NCBI RefSeq assembly: GCF_947492535.1
Contig: NZ_CANLNH010000007.1
Location: forward strand, 1 to 64,000
Length of the DNA: 64,000 bases
From: an uncultured Dokdonia sp.
GTDB lineage: Bacteria > Bacteroidota > Bacteroidia > Flavobacteriales > Flavobacteriaceae
Reading direction: 5' to 3'
Made by a program: the position numbers and the translations under genes. Below, in pieces: positions 15,485-25,115 of the stretch (its first letter is position 1; each line of letters begins with the position of its first letter). Below the pieces are notes generated by a model that was not told where the DNA came from, did no database searches, and saw only the letters and a list, made by a program, of their open reading frames with translations.

Positions 15485-16432
15485 GTGACTAAAAAGCAAC
15501 TCGTATTCTTTACAGTATACTTCTTTGCAATTGCGCTCTCATTGGGGCAATCTACTACTGACTATACCATCTATCATCAAAACGTATTAAAAACAGAACA
15601 ACATATTGTTGATGAAAACTATAGTGATGCGCTCTTCATATATGAGCAATTATTTAAAACCTATGACTTCATATTTTTAAGAGACTATAAAATAGCAAGT
15701 CAGTTGGCTGCTTATACAAAAAACAAAGAGAAAACACTTTCCTATATCGAATTAGGCATACAAGCAGGATGGTCTTTGACATCTATTAAAAAACATACAC
15801 TTTTAAAAAAATACCTTTCAAAAGAAGATTGGAAAATAATCAAGAAAAAATACGATTCGCTTACGTCCATACACGAGCGTACACTCAATAAAGAAGTACA
15901 GGCGCAAGTCAAAAAAATGTATGCTAAAGATCAGTGGAAAGCGCTCAAGGCATTGTTTAGATTTAGCGAAAAAGCACAGACTCGGTATGCCGAAAACAAA
16001 TTTGCACCACACAGTGAGCAACAAATAGCCAAACTTATGGATATCATGGCGACCTATGGATATCCTGGGGAACAACTAGTGGGTAAAGGATATTGGACAT
16101 CTACAATCATTAGTCATCATAATTCTATATCTACTACATATAATCGAAATGACACATTGTACACAACTTTAATTCCAGTACTTAAAGAAGCTATTCAAAA
16201 AGGACAACTTTCGCCGTATCAGTTTGCCATTATAGATGATTGGTACTTGACATCCTTAAATGATGATTCAAAACCAAATTATGGAATTATAAGACCACCT
16301 TCTCCAGAAAACGTGTCTAAGACAAATAATCCTAGAGCTGCTATTGGTATACGAACAATAGCACTAAGAGATTCATTACTAACTGTTGAAGAGAAAATAG
16401 GAATTCACCTCTATATAATGGATATATGGTAA
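15485..16432 (+). CDS. Exported protein, DUF6624-like
   Basis: The 315-residue protein starts at GTG 15485, with a signal peptide of about 20 residues (hydrophobic FFTVYFFAIALSL, then GQS). The N-terminal half is helical and TPR-like. The C-terminal half has the pattern GYPG, then ISHHN, then a long helix and FAIIDDWY, which I associate with DUF6624; this assignment is from memory and moderate. No enzymatic function is known for that family. Stand-alone gene. Confidence 0.65.
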   Translation: MTKKQLVFFTVYFFAIALSLGQSTTDYTIYHQNVLKTEQHIVDENYSDALFIYEQLFKTYDFIFLRDYKIASQLAAYTKNKEKTLSYIELGIQAGWSLTSIKKHTLLKKYLSKEDWKIIKKKYDSLTSIHERTLNKEVQAQVKKMYAKDQWKALKALFRFSEKAQTRYAENKFAPHSEQQIAKLMDIMATYGYPGEQLVGKGYWTSTIISHHNSISTTYNRNDTLYTTLIPVLKEAIQKGQLSPYQFAIIDDWYLTSLNDDSKPNYGIIRPPSPENVSKTNNPRAAIGIRTIALRDSLLTVEEKIGIHLYIMDIW

Positions 16433-16544
16433 ACAAAACATATAAGCCTTTGTTAATTGTGTTAAATCAATCTAAATTGACGTGTCAATATTACACTTGA
16501 GCAGTATATTTATGTTAGAATTTTAACGTTTAAAAGTACTCGCT

Positions 16545-18973
16545 ATGATGAAAACTAACACTTTACTTTCCACGTTTTTCTTTATTTCTCTATTTCTCTA
16601 TTTTTTAATTTTACCGGTTTTTCTCAAAATATAACACAAAGAGGTCCGTACAATTCAGAAGTTCCCATCATTGAACAAATTTCTGTAAAAGACTCATTGT
16701 ATATTATGAGAGAGCATGTTGTATTACAGTTAGCTAATGAGCAAATAAACAATGATCATCTCTTTTTCAAAGCATATCTTTTAACGGGACCTCAACAAAA
16801 TAGATATAGCAATAGCCGTGTGTTACATATTGAATTACAAGACACCAATGGAACTACTGTAAAAACACAATTTCATGAAATCGTAGACGGAATGGTCACT
16901 GGAAATATCATTCTGCCTAAACGAGTAAAGGAAGGTAATTACACTGTAAAAGCATACACACAGTGGATGAAAAATTACAGTGACACACCTTATGCGAAGA
17001 AGCAAATTCTCATTGGAGATCCTGCTACTTCTGATACATCTCTAACAAATACGATAACCATTCTTCCTGAAGGAGGAACCTTTTTACAAGGGTATAAAAA
17101 TAAAATAGCATTTCAGATACCTCCAAACCTCATAGGCAACGATGGGACTATTGGTACCATCGTAGATAGTCAAAATACAGAGATTCTTAAAGTAAGAGAT
17201 TATAGTGAGGGTTCGGGAATTGCATTTCTAGAACCAAAAAGTAATGAACGTTATTTTCTAAAATTAGAAAATGGTACTACGTATCCATTACCAGAGAGTG
17301 AAGATCAAGGACATATGCTACGCATTAATAACATAGAAGCTTCCATGGCTAGTATACAAGTAGTTCGTTCTGAAAAAGCTCAAAAAACACCTCTTAAACT
17401 TATAGGCACATTACGTGGTGTACCTTATTTTGAAAAGAAAATTAACTTCACAAAAAATAGTGCCGATATAAAACTTGATAAGGAAAAAATACCAAGAGGC
17501 ATCTTAGAACTACAGCTTGTTGACTTAGAAGGAAACTCACTAGCCAAAAGACCTATTTGGATAGATGGACAACCTTTACAAATTACAATGGACCAAGTAA
17601 CATCTACCGATACTGAAGTAACCTATAAAATAAAAGTGACAGACCAAAAAAATAAACCTGTAAAAACAGAGGTAGCACTTAGTATCATTTCGGAAGATAC
17701 GAACACAACTAGATTTGAAGAAGCCGATCTATTTGCTTCCCTTCCTGAGCAACTTGACAATGCAACAGAAAGAAACAGACGTTTTTTACAAGATATGTTT
17801 GTACTCATTTCTCAGAAAGCAGAAAGCGATACACACAATGAAAGTTCAATGACCATTAATACGATAAAGTATCCTATTCAAAAAGGGCTCCATGTGAAAG
17901 GCTATGCGTATGATTTCAATAATAAACTATTAGTCAATACGCCTATACAAGTTATGTTTACCAATGAAAACGGTATTTCTATTGAAGAAACTACTACCGA
18001 TGCTAATGGAATTTTACGCGTAGATAATATTCATATTGATGGAGAAACAACGCTTCTATGTAGAACAAAAGGAGATGATACAGAATCCAGATTGGTGCAA
18101 TTAGAGCGTATTGAAGATGCTTTTTATAAAGACCCTAAAAAAGAAAAAGCAAGAATAAAGCTAGCTAAAACAGGCTCAAAACAGAAAACGAATGCATCTC
18201 AGGAGCAAAAAGCACTTGCTGTACAACCTTTGGACACCACAGGAACACTTGTTTTAAATGAAGTACCATTAACAGGGAGAAAAACAAAAGAAGCGCCTCC
18301 AAAAGAAAAACCATCAGTATATGGCGTAAAACCGCCTAAACACAGAATAGTATACCAAGACTATGACCGTCCTAAAAGTACAGGACTATTACTTGCTCAA
18401 GTACCTGGAGTTATCGTTACTGGTCTTGGTGAATTATATCCTTCAGTATCTATTCCCCGAGCGCCAGGACCCATTTTATTTGTCGTAGATGGTATTCCTG
18501 TGATGCGTAGAAGTCGCATAAATACAGGTAATACATTTGGGGGTGGTGCGCTCACTACGGCGCCAAGATCAAGTTTAAATGATCTTCAAGATGTTGTAAA
18601 TTATTCAGATATTCAACGTATTGAAGTATTAATAGGTCCAGAAGCTGCTATCTATGGTTCTAGAGGTGCTGGAGGTGTGATTGCTGTATACACACGTTTT
18701 GCAGAAGACACCTATATCCCTAGAAAAAAAGCACAACTTGATTTTCAAGGATATGAACCCGCAATTACATTTGAAAAATATCAAGAAACACTTTCTAAAA
18801 AAGATCGTAAAAATGCTACTGTATTATATTGGAATCCATCCATAAATACCAATGAAAATGGAGAAGCTTTAATCACATTACCAATCACGGATACTACAAA
18901 ACCGTTAAAAGTAAAAGCTACGACTATTAATCAAAAAGGAAATGTAGGCGTATTGCAAACATCATTGAATTAA
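16545..18973 (+). pseudogene. MG2-like / TonB-plug protein with frameshifted signal peptide
   Basis: The open frame from ATG 16697 (758 residues) lacks a signal peptide, but one is encoded just upstream from ATG 16545 in another frame: the hydrophobic leader, then FTGFSQ and mature-type sequence continuing into the long frame. The shift is at a T6 run (16601-16606); one more T would join them into about 809 residues. The protein has an N-terminal MG2/macroglobulin-like domain (about 30-130) and a C-terminal TonB plug-like domain (QVPGVIV, LFVVDGIPV, IQRIEVLIGPEAAIYG, GAGGVIAVYTR) without a beta-barrel, an architecture common in Bacteroidota, where function is unclear. Called broken as read; phase variation or sequencing error are alternatives. 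Confidence 0.75.
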
Positions 18974-18987
18974 TATTTTTCTGGGTA

Positions 18988-19003
18988 CGCTTTCGCGAAA
19001 GCG
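18988..19003. repeat. CGCTTTCGCGAAAGCG palindrome
   Basis: A perfect intergenic copy extended to GTACGC...GCGTAC, 14 bp after the stop of the plug-domain gene; it could form a hairpin but no T-run follows. Confidence 0.95.
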
Positions 19004-19119
19004 TACTTAGAAAATTTACGGCCAAAGAATGCCATAGTGTTAAAGCGTACTCAACAAAAAATATAATTTGTAAATATTTAAAATTGTATATGTGTAGAGT
19101 CACTATCTTGTGATCTCTT

Positions 19120-19506
19120 ATGAAAAAAGAAATCACAAAAAGAAAAGATATTCACCTTCTCGTCACCACCTTTTACAGTCGGATACGAAAAGATGTATAC
19201 CTCGCTCCTATCTTTGAGCGGCATATCCATCATTGGGAGGAACACCTAGAACACCTCACTGATTTTTGGGAAGCACAACTCTTTTTTAAGAAAAAGTTTA
19301 CAGGCAATCCATTAGAAAAACATCAACAAGTAGATGCCGCCGAAGGATATACCGTCAACGAGCAACATTTTGGTATTTGGATCAATCACTGGATACAAAC
19401 CATAGACGATTTATTTGTAGGAGAAAAAGCAGCCACACTTAAAAATAGGGCAAGAAAAATAGGCACCTTCTTACATGTCGGAATGTTTAATGCTAGGCCT
19501 AAATAA
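19120..19506 (+). CDS. Group III truncated haemoglobin
   Basis: The 128-residue cytosolic globin matches group III truncated haemoglobins: a short N-terminal helix, then FYSRIRKDVYLAPIF, DFWEAQLFF and the region LEKHQQVD whose His is the likely proximal haem ligand, then HFGIWINHWIQTID and a C-terminal helix. Length is typical. Such globins bind O2 or NO; the physiological role here is unknown. It converges with the histidine kinase gene at 19508, which ends two bases after this gene's stop, so no terminator separates them. Confidence 0.9.
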   Translation: MKKEITKRKDIHLLVTTFYSRIRKDVYLAPIFERHIHHWEEHLEHLTDFWEAQLFFKKKFTGNPLEKHQQVDAAEGYTVNEQHFGIWINHWIQTIDDLFVGEKAATLKNRARKIGTFLHVGMFNARPK

Positions 19507-19507
19507 T

Positions 19508-21676
19508 CTAACTGACACGTTCCTTTTTAACGATAGCCTTATAGATTTTTTCAATAAAATCTGCCGTCACAAAAGGTTTTAAGATATATCCATCCATGAG
19601 TTCTTTATTAATCTTTCCTTCTATCTCTTCTGTAGAAGTAGCAGTTAAGGCTATAATAGGAGTATTATCTCCATTTTCTCGAATGATTTTTGTGGTCTCA
19701 TAGCCATCAAGTTCTGGCATATGGATATCCATTAAAATACAATCAAACTTCATTTCCTTTATAAGTGCTATCGCATTTTCACCAGAGTCTACTACTTGAG
19801 ACGTTATATTGTATTGATCTAAAATCTTCCTTGTTACCAATAAATTGATTTTATTATCATCTACAACCAAGACCTTCTTATGTTGTAAGTCTTTTGTTAA
19901 GTATTTGAGATCTTCATCTTTTATAATTGCTTTGGTACTCTTAGAGAATGTCAATTCAAAACTAAAGGTTGCACCTTCTCCTTCTACACTATCTATATGA
20001 ATATCACTATCCATAGCTAATAATGTTCTTTTTACGATAGAGAGCCCTAAGCCTGTTCCTTTAAATGACTTTTCAGTTTTAGAACGTTCTTGGTAAAATT
20101 CTTCAAAGATCTTTATTTGCCCTTCTTTAGAAATACCTATCCCATTATCTTCTATCGCAAAATACACCGTAACTTCTTCTCCTATTTCTTCAAGTAACTT
20201 AACGCGTATCATGATCGTTCCATTACTCGTAAATTTGATCGAATTAGAAACCAGATTAATGAGTATTTGTGAGAGCTTTAAAGAATCTCCTATAAGTACT
20301 TCTGGGATTGTTGGATCATATGCTAATTGTACTTTATTATTACTATCACGTATAGCATACTCTAAGCTTTCTACAATATCTAAAATTAAAACCTTTGGTT
20401 TAAACTCTAAAAACTCAACATTCATTTTGCCCGATTCAACTTTGTTTAGTTGAAGGACATTATTAATAAGTGATAATAAATGGTTTCCTGAAAAATTAAG
20501 TGACTCTAGGTATTCTTTATGACTACTATTTACATTTTCTTTTAATAACAGCCTAGATAGCTCTATCACGGCATATAAAGGAGTTCGTAGCTCATGACTA
20601 ATTTCTGAATAAAACTTACTCTTTACATTAGATAAGTATTCTGCCTCTTCTTTTGCTATTTTGAGTTGTTTGTTTTTTTTGAAAATGCCATAAACACTTA
20701 AAAGTAAAATAATGCTAACAATAATAAATATAATGTTAGACACTCGAGTTTTCTTAAAAGCAATAGCTTGTTCTTCTTTTTCTTGATTAACAATAGAGAG
20801 TTTTTCTTCATTCTCTTTATTACGAAATTTAGTTTCTACCTCTTTAGCAACCTCCAATTCCCTAAATGTGTATATGGTATCTGCTACTTGGGTGTATTCT
20901 CTCAATGCGAGAAACGCATCTTTATAATCATTATTCTCATAATGACGTTTAGATTGAGTTCTATATAACGTAGCTAAAATGCCATAAAAGTTATATTCTT
21001 TTGCATAAGTAATACTCTCATCAAAATAGAAGTTGTAATTATTAATGTCTCCTTTTTCATAGTAGACATCACTCAATCGCATATATAAATACCCTATAAT
21101 AGATCGTCCTTTGACAAGTGTTGATTCTTTAGATAACTCATACGCTTCGGTATAATAGGTTAACGCACTATCATATGCCTTTTCTACATTGCTCAAGTAC
21201 CGAGCATAATTATATAACGGATAGATAATCTCATCTTTATTTTGAGATGTTCTTCCTAGTGCAATCGCTTCTTTAAAATAAGTGTTTGATTTTGCAATAC
21301 TATCTAATTCACGATATGTTACACCAATATCGCTTATTGTTTTTATCACATTTCCTATATCGTCAGATTTGAGAAAATAGTCCCTAGACTTAGATAAATA
21401 ATCTAGACATAATGTAATATTCCCTGTATTGTAATACGAATTTCCAATCACATTATAAGCCTTGGCTTTTAAGTGATCATTATTCGTTTTGGTTGCATAC
21501 TCAATAACCTTATCAGAAATTTTGATTGCTTCTCCGTAATCAAATTGATCAAACTTGTGATAAGCACGCTCCACTTCTTTATACATAGAGTCTATCATAA
21601 TACTATCTTGGGCTTGCCCATTAGCAAAGCCACAGAGACCTATAAGAAAAGTACATAGTAAATATGTATAGCGCAT
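19508..21676 (-). CDS. Hybrid sensor histidine kinase with TPR sensor and receiver domain
   Basis: The start is placed at ATG 21676 because it begins a clean signal peptide (MRYTYLLCTFLIGLCGFANG); an in-frame ATG at 21766 would add 30 residues before it. The 722-residue protein has periplasmic TPR repeats (about 30-290), a coiled coil, one transmembrane helix near 312-332, HisKA with the phosphoacceptor in EISHELRTPLY (about His361), HATPase_c (NLVSNSIKF, DNGIGI, GTGLGL) and a C-terminal receiver with CILMDIHMP. It has the same layout as the kinase at 11398 but is clearly diverged. It is divergent from the protease gene at 21819. Ligand unknown. Confidence 0.93.
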   Translation of the reverse strand: MRYTYLLCTFLIGLCGFANGQAQDSIMIDSMYKEVERAYHKFDQFDYGEAIKISDKVIEYATKTNNDHLKAKAYNVIGNSYYNTGNITLCLDYLSKSRDYFLKSDDIGNVIKTISDIGVTYRELDSIAKSNTYFKEAIALGRTSQNKDEIIYPLYNYARYLSNVEKAYDSALTYYTEAYELSKESTLVKGRSIIGYLYMRLSDVYYEKGDINNYNFYFDESITYAKEYNFYGILATLYRTQSKRHYENNDYKDAFLALREYTQVADTIYTFRELEVAKEVETKFRNKENEEKLSIVNQEKEEQAIAFKKTRVSNIIFIIVSIILLLSVYGIFKKNKQLKIAKEEAEYLSNVKSKFYSEISHELRTPLYAVIELSRLLLKENVNSSHKEYLESLNFSGNHLLSLINNVLQLNKVESGKMNVEFLEFKPKVLILDIVESLEYAIRDSNNKVQLAYDPTIPEVLIGDSLKLSQILINLVSNSIKFTSNGTIMIRVKLLEEIGEEVTVYFAIEDNGIGISKEGQIKIFEEFYQERSKTEKSFKGTGLGLSIVKRTLLAMDSDIHIDSVEGEGATFSFELTFSKSTKAIIKDEDLKYLTKDLQHKKVLVVDDNKINLLVTRKILDQYNITSQVVDSGENAIALIKEMKFDCILMDIHMPELDGYETTKIIRENGDNTPIIALTATSTEEIEGKINKELMDGYILKPFVTADFIEKIYKAIVKKERVS

Positions 21677-21818
21677 TAATCTAATGGGTTGTAAGTCCCT
21701 GTAATTTAAGTAAAACTTTTTTATACTTCTAAAATTGACCGCTAAATAAATAGAATATGTTAACATTCGTTAACCATTATTTCCCTTCTCCTTGGTTATT
21801 TTTGAAAAAAACACGTCC

Positions 21819-22982
21819 ATGAGGTATTATTTTTTGCTCGTATTATTCATAAGCAGTACAATAATAGCAACAAGCCAAGTTGCAAGTATTCCATTTGAAA
21901 AGGAAGGTCTCGTATATATTCCTGTAGAAGTACCTGAAAAAAATGAGTCCTTAACCTTTGTTTTTGATACTGGGGCATCTACAGCTGTTATGGATAAAAC
22001 AGCAGCCACTCGTTTAGGCATAAAAGCAGATACAAAGCAATACGCCACAGGAGCATCAGGGTCTCAAGAATATGAAATTGCCTTAGATAGAACGATTCGT
22101 ATTGAAAATTTAGATTTTGATAAACTAAATATTGTACTCGTTGATTTACAAGAATTAAGTAATCGCTCAGGAATTCAAATAGATGGCATTATAGGATATG
22201 ATGTGATTCGTAGGTATGTAACAGAGTTTGATTTTGCAAATAAGAAATTACATCTCTATAATAATACCAAAGATATAAATGACATAACTGGGTATACAGC
22301 TCACAAAATAAGAATGAGTAATGCCATACCGATGGTAACGTTAGATTGCGCTTTTAAAGATGGCACGACCATCTCAGGAGATTTCCTTTTTGATAGTGGT
22401 GCCAATTTGGGAATTCTTTTTAATACGCCATTTGTAAAAAAACACCAATTAAAAGATAAATTTGATACATCCATTACCATTTCATCTAGAGGACTCACAG
22501 CAACTACAACCTCAATAGTAGGATTAACCAAAGAGGTGTCACTATTAGGAAATACCTTTTCAGGAGTCCCTGTAAGTCTTTCACAATCTAAACAAGGGGT
22601 AAGCTCTCGAACAGACTTTGCAGGTATTCTGGGAGCAGATATTATCAATCGTTTTGATATGATATTAGATTATAAGAAAAAGAAACTATACCTAAAACCG
22701 AGTGTATACTATAAAGATGCATTTGATATCCCACTGGTCGGTTTTACGATTAAGAAATCTGATCAAAAAATAGTCATAGGCGATGTCATTCAAGGTACGG
22801 AAGCTGCACAAAAAGGAATTCAAAGTGGTGATGAAATACACTCCATAAATAATGTATCACATGTCGACTTAAAGTCCTACAGAGAACTCTTAAAAAAAGA
22901 AGGTCAAACCATACAACTAGTGCTGAAAAAAGCATCTGGAAAAGAAGAAGTGATCGAATTAAAACTCGAAAGATTATTATAA
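21819..22982 (+). CDS. Exported retropepsin-like aspartyl protease with PDZ domain
   Basis: The start is ATG 21819, giving 387 residues with a signal peptide (to about residue 20); an in-frame TTG at 21792 adds nine unlikely residues. Two aspartyl-protease half-sites are visible: FVFDTGAST (Asp50) and FLFDSGANLG in the second lobe, each followed by hydrophobic-Gly motifs (GIIGYDV, GILGADI). The C-terminal PDZ domain spans about 295-385 (QGTEAAQKGIQSGDEI). Probably a periplasmic protease; clan-AA proteins of this shape are widespread in Bacteroidota. Substrate unknown. Confidence 0.85.
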   Translation: MRYYFLLVLFISSTIIATSQVASIPFEKEGLVYIPVEVPEKNESLTFVFDTGASTAVMDKTAATRLGIKADTKQYATGASGSQEYEIALDRTIRIENLDFDKLNIVLVDLQELSNRSGIQIDGIIGYDVIRRYVTEFDFANKKLHLYNNTKDINDITGYTAHKIRMSNAIPMVTLDCAFKDGTTISGDFLFDSGANLGILFNTPFVKKHQLKDKFDTSITISSRGLTATTTSIVGLTKEVSLLGNTFSGVPVSLSQSKQGVSSRTDFAGILGADIINRFDMILDYKKKKLYLKPSVYYKDAFDIPLVGFTIKKSDQKIVIGDVIQGTEAAQKGIQSGDEIHSINNVSHVDLKSYRELLKKEGQTIQLVLKKASGKEEVIELKLERLL

Positions 22983-23058
22983 TTTACCCTCACCTTACTC
23001 CTCTCCCATAGAGAGGAAATCCCTTAAAAGAAAATACAGATAAGAAAATATCAAGAAA

Positions 23059-23206
23059 CCCCTTCTCCCAGAGGGAGAAGGCTTGGATGAGGGATGTATG
23101 AATAAAAAGTCACATTATCTTCAATTTAATCTTGCCCCAAAAAGAGAAAACAACTTTGAAAACACATAGGCCCCTTCTCCCTGAAGGAGAAGGCTGGGAT
23201 GAGGGA
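23059..23206. repeat. Two imperfect palindromic CCTTCTCCC repeats
   Basis: Units at about 23059-23093 and 23171-23206 share CCCTTCTCCC, a short loop, GGGAGAAGG or GGAGAAGG, and then GGCTTGGATGAGGGA or GGCTGGGATGAGGGA. A looser relative (CCCTCACC, CTCCTCTCCCATAGAGAGG) is at 22984-23015. They fill the 22983-23215 gap after the protease gene; 28488-28503 carries a related CCTCCCCTTTCTGAGGGGAGG palindrome. Non-coding dispersed repeats. Confidence 0.75.
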
Positions 23207-23215
23207 AAATAGAAA

Positions 23216-24538
23216 TTACTTATACTGCTTCCCATGTTTAATCACGATATCTACATTTTGAAGTAAACTAATATGGCGTAAAACATCTCCTTTTACAGCA
23301 ATGATATCGGCTTTTTTACCTTCGGTAACAGTACCTACCTCATCGGCAACACCCATCCATAAAGAAGGCCAATAGGTAGCACCACGTATTGCATACATAG
23401 GATCAATTCCAAATTCATTTACCCAAACATCAAGTTCGTTCCACGTAGACTGGCTATGGAACTTCATAGGAATCCCACTATCTGTTCCTATCATAAGTAC
23501 AACACCCGCCTCCAACAGCTGGTTAATCTTAGTTTCTAAGGTAGGTTTGCGTACCGGTGTTAACTGAAAATACGGCAATCGGTCCTTATGCTTAAAACTA
23601 TTCTTTATATCGGTTACAATCGTATCGTGAAGACCGCGATGCCAAGAATCATTATCCAAATGTTCTCCATGATCACGTACATACTCATAATTATATAATC
23701 CTTCTACGGTTGGACACCAAAATAAAGGACCTAAATTCATCTGTGCCGTACGCGCTTTAATCGCATCCATGACATCATCAGGATAGCTAGGTGCTGAAGA
23801 AAGTCCTGTATGCTCAAAACAATCGGCACCAGCTTTTAAACCTGCTATAATCTCCATAGGACGATGCCCGTGCGCGACCACTTTCAAATTATGTTTATGT
23901 GCTTCATCTACTACCGCTTGAAGCTCGGCTGTGGTCATCTGATCTTGATCTATTAGTTTGACACAATCCACACCAGCATCGGCAAGGCGTTTTACTTTTT
24001 TACGCGCATCATCAGGTCCGTTTACACCCCATCGAAAAGCTTCTGTGCCAGGGTACGGTTTCTTCTGAATAAAAGGTCCCGACACATATAAAGTAGCTCC
24101 TGGAATCTCTCCATTATTAATACGATCCCGTATCGAAATACTTTCTTCTAATGGCGCTCCAAGATCTCGTGCACTCGTTACTCCCGCCATCAGTAATTGT
24201 TCAGCAGAAGCAGGCATAATTGTATTTTCTAATAAGGGTAAGTAGGTTTTATCCCAATACGCATAATCAGCATGCCCATTAATCATGGTATGTACGTGCA
24301 TATCCCATAATCCTGGAAGTACAGACATCCCTTCGGTAGAAATAACCTCGGCACCTTCAGGAACCTTTAACGTGGCTACAGTACCTACAGCTTTTATATT
24401 TTCACCTTCTATAAGAATCACACTATTTTTTATGGGTGTAGATCCATATCCATCGATAAGCGTCCCCCCAACTAAGGCTTTTACTTGTGCTTGTAACGAA
24501 ACAGTTCCTATTAAAAATGCAAAGAGTATTTTTTTCAT
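23216..24538 (-). CDS. Exported amidohydrolase, imidazolonepropionase-like
   Basis: The 440-residue metal-dependent hydrolase has a short signal peptide (to about residue 17). Metal and catalytic motifs of the amidohydrolase superfamily appear in order: HVH (His81, His83) in WDMHVHT, CVKL lysine near 194, VVAHGH, FEHTG and MIGTDSG with the catalytic Asp. A C-terminal ADIIAVKGD completes the small beta domain. Related exported enzymes act as prolidase- or imidazolonepropionase-like hydrolases; the substrate is not deducible. It sits alone between repeat-rich gaps. Confidence 0.88.
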   Translation of the reverse strand: MKKILFAFLIGTVSLQAQVKALVGGTLIDGYGSTPIKNSVILIEGENIKAVGTVATLKVPEGAEVISTEGMSVLPGLWDMHVHTMINGHADYAYWDKTYLPLLENTIMPASAEQLLMAGVTSARDLGAPLEESISIRDRINNGEIPGATLYVSGPFIQKKPYPGTEAFRWGVNGPDDARKKVKRLADAGVDCVKLIDQDQMTTAELQAVVDEAHKHNLKVVAHGHRPMEIIAGLKAGADCFEHTGLSSAPSYPDDVMDAIKARTAQMNLGPLFWCPTVEGLYNYEYVRDHGEHLDNDSWHRGLHDTIVTDIKNSFKHKDRLPYFQLTPVRKPTLETKINQLLEAGVVLMIGTDSGIPMKFHSQSTWNELDVWVNEFGIDPMYAIRGATYWPSLWMGVADEVGTVTEGKKADIIAVKGDVLRHISLLQNVDIVIKHGKQYK

Positions 24539-24735
24539 GGCGGTTATTTTTTCTTAAATATAAATAAATCAGGTGTATTATAAAGAGATAATCTCTAGTA
24601 AACAAGCAAATATGATCCTTCTGAATGTACTACAAAACCATGCTATATAAGCCATCAAAACAATATCATGTGATAGAGTATCTTTGTCAGTACGCTTTAC
24701 CATTTCATTCTCCCTACGTGTGTGATTCTTGTATT

Positions 24736-24938
24736 CGCTTTCGCGAAAGCGTATATAGAAACGTATCCAAAGATTACTTCAAAATAGAGTAGTATTCTAA
24801 ATTAGAGTAGTACTCTATTTTGATCTAGTACGTAGTTTCTATGAATACATTACCCATCTAACTGTCACCTCGAGCGCAGTCGAGAGCTCAGGTAAACCTA
24901 ATTAGCTTTCAGTAATAAGGTCTCGACTGCGCTCGACC
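24736..24938. repeat. Cluster of dispersed palindromes in a 577-bp gap
   Basis: The gap 24539-25115 has no gene. It holds CGCTTTCGCGAAAGCG at 24736-24751; a 41-bp inverted repeat at 24781-24821 (AAAATAGAGTA arms) with a relative at 36120-36160; and a pair of inverted units, CTCGAGCGCAGTCGAGA near 24869-24885 and TCTCGACTGCGCTCGA near 24921-24936, with relatives at 40149-40213. A TATCTTTG box on the plus strand at 24679-24686 is too far from any plus-strand gene to assign. Confidence 0.8.
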
Positions 24939-25115
24939 AGACATTAGAAATACAATGATGTATATACTAAAAGCCAAAACATAATACGTCTAGTCTCTAT
25001 ATTCTATTCTTAAAACAACACAATGTTGTTAATCATAAACTAAATCACATTTGTATATAACATTTTTTCATGCGAATTCGTTACTTTTAAAGACTAACGC
25101 TAAAGACCACTCCTT

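Noticed and set aside
23059-23206. Possible CRISPR-like spaced repeats
   Set aside because: Only two imperfect palindromic copies with unequal flanks; no cas genes.
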